Source: Virgibacillus halotolerans
GTDB lineage: Bacteria; Bacillota; Bacilli; Bacillales; Amphibacillaceae
Reading direction: 5' to 3'
Length of the DNA: 64,000 nt
Assembly: GCF_016908515.1 (NCBI RefSeq)
Contig: NZ_JAFBEA010000003.1
Location: forward strand, 124,001-188,000
Numbering within the stretch: the first letter of the stretch is position 1; each line of letters begins with the position of its first letter. The notes under the pieces are model-generated. The model was not told where the DNA came from. It made no database searches and saw only the letters and a program-made list of their open reading frames with translations. The position numbers and the translations under genes were made by a program. Positions 16,751 to 24,721 of this stretch are shown piece after piece.

Positions 16751-16794
16751 CACTTTAATACTTTAATGCGGTAGTTTGGTGGGGGACTGTCCCC
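16751..16794. repeat. REP-like element 6 (single palindrome with spacer)
   Basis: Core GGGGACTGTCCCC (16782-16794), two bases beyond the bmrA stop codon, preceded by the spacer CACTTTAATACTTTAATGCG. It is the flanking copy on the promoter side of the RAYT gene. Confidence 0.85.
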
Positions 16795-16796
16795 GT

Positions 16797-18530
16797 TTAT
16801 GTCAATTGTTGTTCGGCAAATTGTCGATACAATGCATGTGATTGGGTTAATTCCTGGTGTGTTCCGCTTCCGGTAACGCGCCCTTTTTCAATGAAAATAA
16901 TATTATCGGCATGAATGATCGTTGATAGCCGGTGTGCAATGACGAAGGTTGTTCGTCCTTCCATTAAACGGGTTAATGCTTGCTGAACGACACTCTCTGA
17001 TTGGCTGTCAAGGCTTGCGGTTGCCTCATCCATCATCAGGATTTTAGGATCTCTTAAAAAAGCACGTGCAATTGCGATTCGTTGCCTTTGACCACCGGAA
17101 AGTTTTACGCCACGTTCACCAACTTCTGTATCCAATCCGTGGGAAAACTCTTTAATAAATTGATCGGCATAAGCCATTTTAGCTACTTCCCATAGCCGCT
17201 CATCCGGTATCTTTTCCCAATTTTGTAATCCATAGCACAGGTTTTCTCGTATCGTTCCAGCCATCATGGCACTTTCTTGCGATACATAACCAATTTGACT
17301 GCGCCATGACTTCATTGATAAATCTTTGATCGGTGTATCTCCAATTTTAATTTCACCGGATGTTGGTTCGTAAAAGCGTTCGAGTAACCCAAATGTGGTT
17401 GTTTTACCGCCACCACTTGGACCGGCAAAGGCAATCATTTCGCCGGGACGCGCTACAAAGGAAACATCTTCTAAAACAGATTCATCCTCATCATATGCAA
17501 ATGATACATGGTTAACATGCACAGGTTTGTTGGCTACATCGATATCCAATCCATCCTGTCCTTTTTCCAACGGGATATCCAATATCTCGATGATTCGTTC
17601 TGTCGCACCCTTTGCCTTTTGTAATTGGGTGAAAAACATCGCAAACGAAGTTATTGGCATAATGATTTGGAAAAGATATAGCAGGAAAGCAACAAGTGAT
17701 CCAGTTGACATCGTTCCGTTTGCAACACGCATGCCACCATAGCCAATAATCGTTACGATGACAATCATGATGACCATATACATTAGCGGACCGATTAAGG
17801 CAAGAATCTTCGCCTCTTTGAGTCCAAATCCAAGTAGTTTTCCAATACCATTAAGTCCTTTTGCTTCTTCATTTTTTTCTGCATTGGATGCTTTCATTAG
17901 ACGGCTTTCACTGAGTGTTTGTTGAATGTCCCCGGTAAACACTGCTGTCTGATCTTGTAGACCGCGTGATATTTTGGCCATTCGACGACCAAGCGGAATC
18001 ATGACCGCGACCGTAATCGGAACAGCTAGTAACATGACTAGTGTCATTTTCCAGTCCATAATCAGCAAAATTGTGACCGCGCCGATGATGGAAATAATGC
18101 CTGTAACGAACTGTGGAAAATGCTCAGAGATTAAATCTTTTACAATATTTGTATCATTTACTACCCGGCTTACCGTTTCGCCGCTGGATGTTTTATCAAA
18201 ATAGCTGACAGGTAAGCGGATAAGCTTAACCCACATATTTTCCCGTAGTCTAGCTACGATTTTTTGCCCGACGGCTGTCAAGAGATACGTAGAAACGCCG
18301 TTGACAACTGCTTGGACGATGAACGCAGCGACAATCGCAATGATCAGTGGAACGCTTAACGATGATACGGAGAAGCCATCCACTAAATTCTTGGTTAATA
18401 ATGGGACAACAAGACCAGCAATGGTTGTAATGATACTCGTGATTAAACCGAAAGTTAGTGCCAGTTTCGGAATGTTTGTAGATAGAATAAGCGAGATAAA
18501 TGGCTTAAGTCCCTTTTGTTTGTTTTTCAT
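16797..18530 (-). CDS. bmrA: Multidrug ABC exporter BmrA
   Basis: Homodimeric ATP-driven exporter of hydrophobic drugs; 577 residues. N-terminal six-helix ABC-exporter domain (about 15-325) with LPVSYFDKTSSGETVSRVVND, then the ATPase domain: Walker A GPSGGGKTT, Q-loop YVSQES, signature LSGGQ, Walker B ILMMDEA, H-loop IAHRLST. It follows B. subtilis BmrA almost end to end. RBS AGGAG nine bases upstream. It lies 32 bases after the histidine kinase of system 2, so regulator, kinase and exporter form one operon and the exporter is probably induced by that system. Confidence 0.92.
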   Translation of the reverse strand: MKNKQKGLKPFISLILSTNIPKLALTFGLITSIITTIAGLVVPLLTKNLVDGFSVSSLSVPLIIAIVAAFIVQAVVNGVSTYLLTAVGQKIVARLRENMWVKLIRLPVSYFDKTSSGETVSRVVNDTNIVKDLISEHFPQFVTGIISIIGAVTILLIMDWKMTLVMLLAVPITVAVMIPLGRRMAKISRGLQDQTAVFTGDIQQTLSESRLMKASNAEKNEEAKGLNGIGKLLGFGLKEAKILALIGPLMYMVIMIVIVTIIGYGGMRVANGTMSTGSLVAFLLYLFQIIMPITSFAMFFTQLQKAKGATERIIEILDIPLEKGQDGLDIDVANKPVHVNHVSFAYDEDESVLEDVSFVARPGEMIAFAGPSGGGKTTTFGLLERFYEPTSGEIKIGDTPIKDLSMKSWRSQIGYVSQESAMMAGTIRENLCYGLQNWEKIPDERLWEVAKMAYADQFIKEFSHGLDTEVGERGVKLSGGQRQRIAIARAFLRDPKILMMDEATASLDSQSESVVQQALTRLMEGRTTFVIAHRLSTIIHADNIIFIEKGRVTGSGTHQELTQSHALYRQFAEQQLT

Positions 18531-18562
18531 AAAATGTAACTCCTGTTCTTTATGTTAATTTA

Positions 18563-19633
18563 TTAGGATGGGGACTGTCCCCCAAATGAAATTTTAAATG
18601 TTGTTCCTTCTTTTGGTTTGCTTTTCACAAATATCGTACCTTCATGCATATCGATGATGGTCTTTACAATGGATAAACCTAGACCACTTCCGCTGGCGTT
18701 ACGGATGCGTGCTTTATCCGCTTTGTAAAATCGTTCAAACAGATGAAGCTGTTCTTCTTTCGTTATGCCTATTCCTGTGTCGGTGATTTCGACAATGAGC
18801 GCATCCTGTTCATGATATAGAGACAAGTTAATGCTTCCTTCATCTGGCGTGAACTTAATCGCGTTATTCAGCAGATTCGTCCAAACTTGATCCAGTAATT
18901 CTTTATCAGCAACAATCTCTGCATCCTCTAACGAAAGATCCATTTCTATATTTTTATCGGTCCATTGAGGTTCACAAGATAGGACGATATTTCTTAGCTG
19001 TTTATCTAACCGATACCGCTTTGTTTCAAATAAATGGTGTTCTGATTCCAAGTAGGTTAATTTGAGTAAGTTATCGCTTATTTTTGATAGACGCTGGCTT
19101 TCTGTTTCAATAATCGAAAGATAATGCAGTCTTTCGTCGTGATCCAGCTTATCGTTTTTTAATGCTCGTGCAAAACCACTAATAGATGTCAACGGAGATT
19201 GAATTTCATGGGAGACATTGGAAACGAATTCCTGGCGCAACTGCTCCATTTCACCCAATTCACTGGCCATATAATTAATATTATCAATAAGGTCTGCAAA
19301 CGGATCGCCAGGATTATCATGACCTGAAATTTTGCTTAGATTAACATTATAATCCCCAGTTGCAATTTGCTTCATGGCATCTGTGATGGATTGGAAAAAT
19401 TCCATATGGTTTTTTCTTTGACGAGAGGAGAACCGCGAAACAAGCGCTATTCCACATCCAAAAATAAAGAAACCGAGCAAGGAATTGATAAGCTGAGTGA
19501 GCAATGGATTGAAATGGATGTGAAGATAACCGTAAATAAAGTCCGTAAAATAAAAGGCAGCAGCCCAACAAACGCTTAGTGATACAATCACAGTTAAAAA
19601 ACCAAAGAACATCTTTAGACGTGTTTTATTCAC
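18563..19633 (-). CDS. Sensor histidine kinase (system 2); C-terminus encoded by a REP-like element
   Basis: A 356-residue kinase with two close membrane helices (about 8-30 and 42-66) and only a short outer loop, the intramembrane-sensing layout typical of kinases tied to antibiotic exporters. HAMP-like linker, phosphoacceptor His142 (SNVSHEIQSP), N box (LNNAIKFTP), DTGIGI, GSGLGLSI. The GTG at 19633 overlaps the regulator stop (ATGA-type four-base overlap). The final GGQSPS and the stop come from the repeat at 18570-18583, so the reading frame runs into the element. The catalytic core is complete without it. Confidence 0.92.
   Translation of the reverse strand: MNKTRLKMFFGFLTVIVSLSVCWAAAFYFTDFIYGYLHIHFNPLLTQLINSLLGFFIFGCGIALVSRFSSRQRKNHMEFFQSITDAMKQIATGDYNVNLSKISGHDNPGDPFADLIDNINYMASELGEMEQLRQEFVSNVSHEIQSPLTSISGFARALKNDKLDHDERLHYLSIIETESQRLSKISDNLLKLTYLESEHHLFETKRYRLDKQLRNIVLSCEPQWTDKNIEMDLSLEDAEIVADKELLDQVWTNLLNNAIKFTPDEGSINLSLYHEQDALIVEITDTGIGITKEEQLHLFERFYKADKARIRNASGSGLGLSIVKTIIDMHEGTIFVKSKPKEGTTFKISFGGQSPS
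18570..18583. repeat. REP-like element 7 (single core inside the kinase gene end)
   Basis: GGGGACTGTCCCCC lies within the last codons of the system 2 kinase gene, between it and bmrA. Confidence 0.85.
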
Positions 19634-20304
19634 GATTGCATCTCCAATCGGTACCCTAATCCACGAACCGTTTTTATTTGAAAGTCATCGTGTCTATTTG
19701 AAAACCTTCCACGAAGTCGTTTAATATGAACATCCACTGTCCGCTCATCACCTTCATAATCGTAACCCCATATCTTTTCAATTAATTGCTCGCGTGTAAA
19801 TGTTTTTCCTGGATAACTTGCCAGAAGGAATAGTAATTCAAATTCCTTTAATGGTAAAATAAAATGCTCACCTTGGTGCATGACCTCATACGTTTTTTGG
19901 TTCAGGTGCAGCTCCCCGATCTGTACGGTTTGCGAAGTCGAAATCTGGTATCGCTTCAATAGTGCCTTTACACGGGCTACAAGTTCGAGTGGCTCAAATG
20001 GTTTTACGAGGTAGTCATCTGTTCCCATGTCAAAGCCCTTTAATTTTTGAGAAGTTTCTCTTTTTGCAGTAAGCATGAGCACGGGAAAGTCGTAAAATTC
20101 CCTCAGCTCCTGGCATAATTCCCATCCATCCATGTTTGGCATCATGATATCGAGAATAACCATGTCGACTTGGATGGATTCCAATGTTTTTAGAGCTTCG
20201 ACGCCATCTGATGCCTCATAAACCTGGAACCCCTCATCGCGAAGAAGTAGTCCCACCAATTCCCGAATATGTGAATCATCGTCAACGATTAAGATTTTTG
20301 CCAA
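19630..20304 (-). CDS. OmpR/PhoB-family response regulator (system 2)
   Basis: A 224-residue regulator: receiver domain with DDD at 8-10, phosphoacceptor Asp52 (MVILDIMMP), Lys switch VKPF, and winged helix at about 125-224 ending TVRGLGYRLE. The TTG at 20304 is chosen for AAAGGA nine bases upstream and because the receiver beta-1 strand begins there; an upstream in-frame start at 20376 adds 24 unrelated residues. First gene of the regulator-kinase-bmrA operon. A tandem GTTCATA box in its promoter recurs before the swrC-like gene, so both are likely targets. Confidence 0.92.
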   Translation of the reverse strand: MAKILIVDDDSHIRELVGLLLRDEGFQVYEASDGVEALKTLESIQVDMVILDIMMPNMDGWELCQELREFYDFPVLMLTAKRETSQKLKGFDMGTDDYLVKPFEPLELVARVKALLKRYQISTSQTVQIGELHLNQKTYEVMHQGEHFILPLKEFELLFLLASYPGKTFTREQLIEKIWGYDYEGDERTVDVHIKRLRGRFSNRHDDFQIKTVRGLGYRLEMQS

Positions 20305-20427
20305 GTCTCTCAGTCCTTTTCTAATATGGATACCATCAGCATACAATAAAAATAAATCAAGCACGAATTTGATCATAAGTTAGGAGCAAGCAGGCAATAT
20401 TCCCGCTTCAATCGGCTAACATAAAGC

Positions 20428-20462
20428 AGTATATAATAAAATTATGAACTCAATATGAACTT
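20428..20462 (-). promoter_or_regulatory. Response-regulator box and -10 of the system 2/bmrA operon
   Basis: On the minus strand two GTTCATA units 11 bases apart (20440-20462), then six bases, then TATACT (20428-20433). The box replaces a normal -35, the usual layout for OmpR-family activation. The same 23 bases occur at 27063-27085 before the swrC-like gene with the same spacing. Confidence 0.7.
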
Positions 20463-20562
20463 TTTGAGGAAATATCTATTTAAATAATATGACTTTTGTT
20501 CTATGTCTATATATACTCGACATATAGATATGCATTATACAAAGATTGGAGCTCATGGTGTA

Positions 20563-21210
20563 ATGATGGATGTATTGCTTAAACATCAGTTGGAAATTTT
20601 CGTTGTAATGGAATTGCTGTCAGTGCTTTCGCTTCTATCGTTCGGTGTTGTACGTTATTTCTTTAGCAAATATAGAATGAGCGTGTTTTTTCTGTTACTT
20701 TTTATCATATTAATTGTATTTGAAGCTATAATGGCCTGGCTGATTTATCAAGAAACAGAAGAGATTTCAAATTTACTGATCATCATAACCATCTTCGTTC
20801 TTTATGCATGTACGTTTGGAATTTCTGATTTTAAAAAGTTGGATCGTTGGATGCGTAAACACATAGGGAAATGGCGCGGTATCGAACTACTTACGGTGAA
20901 GGATATCGAGATTATGTCCAAACAAAAGGACCCCAAACATATAGCAAGAAAATATCGCTGGAGTTCAACGGTTCATTTGATCATCTTCGTTGCAGTGCAA
21001 ATTGCATTTTGGGTTTATGGAATGAATAGTGTTCAGGAAATGTTTGATTATGTTAAAGATTTATCATGGATTGGTACAGAAAATATTGCGGAAACACCAT
21101 ATGCGAATGAAACAATTTACCATATTTCGATGCTGTGGGGGCTCGTCTTTATCGTAGACTTTATTTGGTCATGGTCCTATACCGTGTTTCCATCTAAAGG
21201 GAAAGGATGA
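20563..21210 (+). CDS. Uncharacterised polytopic membrane protein
   Basis: A 215-residue integral membrane protein with about five helices (three in residues 10-85, one near 135, one near 190) and a basic cytoplasmic loop (DFKKLDRWMRKHIGKW, then VKDIEIMSKQKDP). I do not recognise the family. The ATG at 20563 has GGAG (20548-20551) upstream; an in-frame ATG at 20503 has none. It is divergent from the system 2/bmrA operon, whose regulator could also control it, but no box faces this gene. Confidence 0.65.
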   Translation: MMDVLLKHQLEIFVVMELLSVLSLLSFGVVRYFFSKYRMSVFFLLLFIILIVFEAIMAWLIYQETEEISNLLIIITIFVLYACTFGISDFKKLDRWMRKHIGKWRGIELLTVKDIEIMSKQKDPKHIARKYRWSSTVHLIIFVAVQIAFWVYGMNSVQEMFDYVKDLSWIGTENIAETPYANETIYHISMLWGLVFIVDFIWSWSYTVFPSKGKG

Positions 21211-21376
21211 GCGGGGCGCGCTTGTCAGATCACTAGGCCATGATCAAAAGAATAGGAAGTTATAAACCATAACAGAATTAGGAAAAAATTTTGGTGTGGC
21301 TGAGGCAATTAGGAAATAGAACACTGGAAATGCGAGTAGAAGGTGTATTCTTGCATATGGAAACTGATTTAAAAAA

Positions 21377-21404
21377 TGGGGACAGTCTCGGGGGACTGTC
21401 CCCA
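21377..21404. repeat. REP-like element 8 (two cores back to back)
   Basis: ATGGGGACAGTC and GACTGTCCCCAT form a 12-bp-arm inverted repeat with almost no spacer (21377-21404), 15 bases beyond the DUF2512 stop codon. Confidence 0.85.
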
Positions 21405-21418
21405 TTATAACCTAATCT

Positions 21419-21859
21419 TTACTTGTCCTTTTTTATATTTTTAGTGATCGATTGCGCATCAGTTTCTTTTGCAAATTCAGTCTGTAGCTCATTAGGAAAT
21501 GGGACATGCTCCTTTTTTTCGAACACTTTTTCATACATGTAAATATGAATGATGGATTCGCTAATTGCAGAGAAAAAAGCCGCTGCAAATGAAGCAAGCA
21601 CCATTGGCATAGACACATCAATTAATAGAGATGCGAGCCCCCAATATAACAAAAAAAATAAACCAAAGTCTGCAACTACTGCAACCACTTTATTAATTCT
21701 CGGTAACACGAATAAATCCGCAATAAATGTAATTCCAGCAACAATTAAACTCATCCAAAATAACCGAATTAAGGACGAATTATAAAAGATACCAAAGATT
21801 GAAGCGGTAATCACTACCGATACAATAAATTTAATTCCAAAAGCTTTTGCAAGGTCCAT
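21419..21859 (-). CDS. DUF2512 (YndM-like) membrane protein
   Basis: A 146-residue protein with four membrane helices in the first 110 residues and a charged tail. Sequence and length fit the DUF2512/YndM family of Bacillaceae (function unknown; some members are sporulation-linked). The ATG at 21859 has AGAAGGG ten bases upstream; the longer frame starting at 22027 would run through a REP-like core (21928-21940) and lacks a ribosome site. Confidence 0.78.
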   Translation of the reverse strand: MDLAKAFGIKFIVSVVITASIFGIFYNSSLIRLFWMSLIVAGITFIADLFVLPRINKVVAVVADFGLFFLLYWGLASLLIDVSMPMVLASFAAAFFSAISESIIHIYMYEKVFEKKEHVPFPNELQTEFAKETDAQSITKNIKKDK

Positions 21860-21927
21860 AAATACCAAACCCTTCTTTTTGATAATTAGTATTTGGCTAT
21901 AGTCATTTTTTATTCTATTGATGATTT

Positions 21928-21940
21928 GGGGACAGTCCCC
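21928..21940. repeat. REP-like element 9 (single core)
   Basis: Core GGGGACAGTCCCC, 69 bases upstream of the DUF2512 start, in the divergent region before the MFS gene. Confidence 0.8.
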
Positions 21941-22154
21941 GTGGAGTCGCTTTCCATGTCGCGCGCATGAAGGAGGTAAAAGAGATTGTTTTCTTTGATT
22001 AGAAATATCAAATAAACGTTTGATCAATCCACAAAGGTATCTACGTTTTCAATGAAGTAGGGTAAACTCAAACAAACCACTTTTTATCCATCGGGATTTG
22101 ACCTATGATAGAGATATTATTATAAATTTGACAGTGTATTCTAGGGTGATCATA

Positions 22155-23510
22155 ATGGCAGAAAAAATCCGCAAGCCATGGTTGTTAATTTTAACGATTG
22201 GGCTTGGAACATTACTTAATCCTTTAAACTCATCGATGATTTCAGTGGCATTAACAAGGTTACAGCATGAATTTGCATTAACATTTGCTGACGCTTCCTG
22301 GCTTATCTCTATATTTTACCTTGCGAGCGCTGCGGGGCAACCTGTCATGGGGAAATTAAGTGATATGTTTGGGCCGAAGAAGTTGTTTATGTCAGGGCTT
22401 ATTCTTGTGGCGGCTGCTTCCGTATTGGCGCCTTTTTCGCCAAACTTTCCTTTTCTATTAGGATGTCGTGCATTGCAGGCGATTGGTAGCTCGACTTTAT
22501 TTCCTAGTGGTATGAGTATGGTAAGGACACATATCACGAAAGGACAGGGGAAAGCACTAGCTGTATTATCTATCTTTGCGTCAACATCAGCTGCTTTTGG
22601 TCCTTCTATCGGTGGTTTTCTAATTGCGTCATGGGATTGGCAATCGATCTTCCTTATCAATTTCCCGTTCATTATTTTGTCCTTTGTGCTAGCTTTATTT
22701 ATTTTGCCGAATACGGCACAAGGGAAATTTGAAGTGAAACGGATTGATTTTATTGGCATTGTGCTCTTTATTAGTGCAATTATAGGATTAATATTGTTCT
22801 TGTTGTCACTTGATCAGAACATTCGCTGGTGGGCATTATTGCTTTTTTTATCTGCCGCTGTTGGATTTTACTTTTCCGAGCTCAAGCACGAGGATCCCTT
22901 TATAGATGTGAAGGGATTAACCAAAAATCATAATGTTTCCTTTATCTACTTACAATTTATGAGTATTAATTTGATTTATTATTGTTATTTCTTCGGATTT
23001 CCAACCTATTTGCAACAGGTACGTCATTATGGTGAGCAGCATACCGGAGTCATTATGTTATCGTTGGCAGGCTTTGGTGTAATCGTTGCGCCACTGGCAG
23101 GTCGTATGATTGACAGGTATGGTTCGAAGCTGCCAATGGTTATCGGGGCATCTTTGCTTTTGGTTGGTACAGGTTTGTTATTAACGTACCATGACACGTC
23201 ACCTTTACTCTGGCTGCTTGTTATCATGGCTGTCCTTGGTATGAGTAATGGATTTAATAATATTTCGATGCAGACAGCACTTTATGAACATGTGAAGCCC
23301 GAGGATACGGGTTCAGCCTCAGGTTTATTTCAAACAAGCCGGTATCTAGGATCTATTTTATCCTCCAGTTTACTTGGCTTGACCTTTAATCGTCATTTGG
23401 ACACACAACATTTGCATCTGGTTGCGATTGTCTGCTTTGTCTTTTGTATCTTTGTCCTAGCATTGGCATTAAAGCTTCCTGGAAGGATGAAGAAGGGAAG
23501 GAATTATTAA
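22155..23510 (+). CDS. MFS transporter, drug:H+ antiporter type
   Basis: A 451-residue major-facilitator protein with 12-14 membrane helices. Motif A is GQPVMGKLSDMFGPKK, and the helix-5 motif C region is ASTSAAFGPSIGGFL (antiporter signature), so export is likely. The ATG at 22155 has a weak AGGGTGAT upstream. It is a single gene with a strong terminator. Substrate unknown; a DHA-type multidrug or metabolite exporter. Confidence 0.87.
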   Translation: MAEKIRKPWLLILTIGLGTLLNPLNSSMISVALTRLQHEFALTFADASWLISIFYLASAAGQPVMGKLSDMFGPKKLFMSGLILVAAASVLAPFSPNFPFLLGCRALQAIGSSTLFPSGMSMVRTHITKGQGKALAVLSIFASTSAAFGPSIGGFLIASWDWQSIFLINFPFIILSFVLALFILPNTAQGKFEVKRIDFIGIVLFISAIIGLILFLLSLDQNIRWWALLLFLSAAVGFYFSELKHEDPFIDVKGLTKNHNVSFIYLQFMSINLIYYCYFFGFPTYLQQVRHYGEQHTGVIMLSLAGFGVIVAPLAGRMIDRYGSKLPMVIGASLLLVGTGLLLTYHDTSPLLWLLVIMAVLGMSNGFNNISMQTALYEHVKPEDTGSASGLFQTSRYLGSILSSSLLGLTFNRHLDTQHLHLVAIVCFVFCIFVLALALKLPGRMKKGRNY

Positions 23511-23610
23511 TCCTTGCTTATAAGAAAACGTGGCATGCGGCAGGCCATTAAGTGATTTGCTTTGGTTGCACTTATACGTGGAGGAGTAGGCATCTACTTT
23601 CCCTACTGCC

Positions 23611-23660
23611 AAAAAGATACCCCCGTACATTTTTATAAGAATGAACGGGGGTATCTTATA
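23611..23660. terminator. Bidirectional terminator
   Basis: Thirteen-bp stem AAGATACCCCCGT/ACGGGGGTATCTT (23614-23626, 23645-23657) between the convergent MFS and TetR genes. Confidence 0.9.
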
Positions 23661-23662
23661 TC

Positions 23663-24547
23663 CTATTTTATCGTATCCGCATAATACCATAGTTTTGAAG
23701 CAATTTCCTGCGCTTCCGCCTCGTGAGGGGTTGCTGTAAAAGTGTTGTTAAAGGAATGGGTGATTGTCTCTAAGAGAAAAGTTCTTGGTCGTGCTTCACG
23801 TAATTCATCCATTAAAAATTGGATGTATTGCTTTTCTTCAGGTTTGGTTTCTCCCTCAAGGTGTTTTTGGAACCCATCGAGCTGGAAGAGTAGCTGCTCT
23901 TTGGAATAGGTCTTCTCACTTTTTGCTTGATCGATATTGAAAAGTATTTCACCGCCAATAAATATATCATCTGTCCCTATCATACCGTTGATAATGGAAT
24001 CCATTCTTCTAATAATAAAGTGGACAAGCTTTTCATGATCTACCTGTCCTTTTGAAAGAAGCATCCATATATGGGTCATATGCTGTAGCATGCCAAGCAA
24101 AAGCACCGTACAATCCGCTGCAAAAGGTGTTACTTCCTCACCGTATATATCAATTATTCTTCCGGAGAGCCATGAAAGTTCTTCTTTGAATTGTTTCGTA
24201 ACAAATGCTCGTAATTCTGGATCACCAGAGTGAAAAATGGCCTCAAAGAGCGGAAGTAGATTTTGCTCCTGACTTACTTGCATATGGATGGATATTTGTT
24301 CAGCAAGAATATCCTTACTAGAAGCACTTCTTCCTATTAATAATTCCCTTCGTCTGACAGAAGTCTCAACCTTTATACGTTCCAATATTGCCAAAAGACA
24401 TTCGTTTTTCGATGAAAAATAATTATAAAATGTCCCTTTTGAAATCTTTGACTCTTCTAAAATATCTTGAACAGACGTAGCGGAAAATCCTTTTTCCACA
24501 AAAAGACGCTGCGCTGTTAATAGTACCTGTCGTTTTCGATCATTCAT
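23663..24547 (-). CDS. TetR family repressor, divergent from an MFS exporter
   Basis: A 294-residue TetR regulator, longer than usual. HTH at about residues 20-45 (SVQDILEESKISKGTFYNYF), then an extended ligand domain. It is divergent from an EmrB/QacA-type exporter at 24722, the arrangement of B. subtilis ycnC-ycnB, which it also resembles in length. Three TATAC-N5-GTATA sites lie between the two genes, predicting repression of both. RBS AAAGGTG before the ATG. Confidence 0.9.
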   Translation of the reverse strand: MNDRKRQVLLTAQRLFVEKGFSATSVQDILEESKISKGTFYNYFSSKNECLLAILERIKVETSVRRRELLIGRSASSKDILAEQISIHMQVSQEQNLLPLFEAIFHSGDPELRAFVTKQFKEELSWLSGRIIDIYGEEVTPFAADCTVLLLGMLQHMTHIWMLLSKGQVDHEKLVHFIIRRMDSIINGMIGTDDIFIGGEILFNIDQAKSEKTYSKEQLLFQLDGFQKHLEGETKPEEKQYIQFLMDELREARPRTFLLETITHSFNNTFTATPHEAEAQEIASKLWYYADTIK

Positions 24548-24557
24548 ATAATCACCT

Positions 24558-24707
24558 TTGTACGCTTAGTATAATTGTATTTTAGCTGATAAAGCCTTTA
24601 TGATCAATCTAATAAAAAAGTTGATTTTAAACTTGCTAAAAATATACAGGACGTATAAAATATGATAAGCATTGAACCGAAAGTCTAATTTTTATACAAT
24701 GAGTATG
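24558..24707. promoter_or_regulatory. Divergent TetR/MFS control region with three operator-like sites
   Basis: Three copies of TAC-N5-GTAT: TTGTAC-GCTTA-GTATAA (24558-24574), TATAC-AGGAC-GTATA (24643-24657) and TATAC-AATGA-GTATG (24693-24707). The MFS promoter is TTGAAC (24672-24677), 17 bases, TACAAT (24695-24700), so the third site overlaps its -10 and the first lies at the TetR leader. Confidence 0.65.
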
Positions 24708-24721
24708 AACGGGGGAATGAA

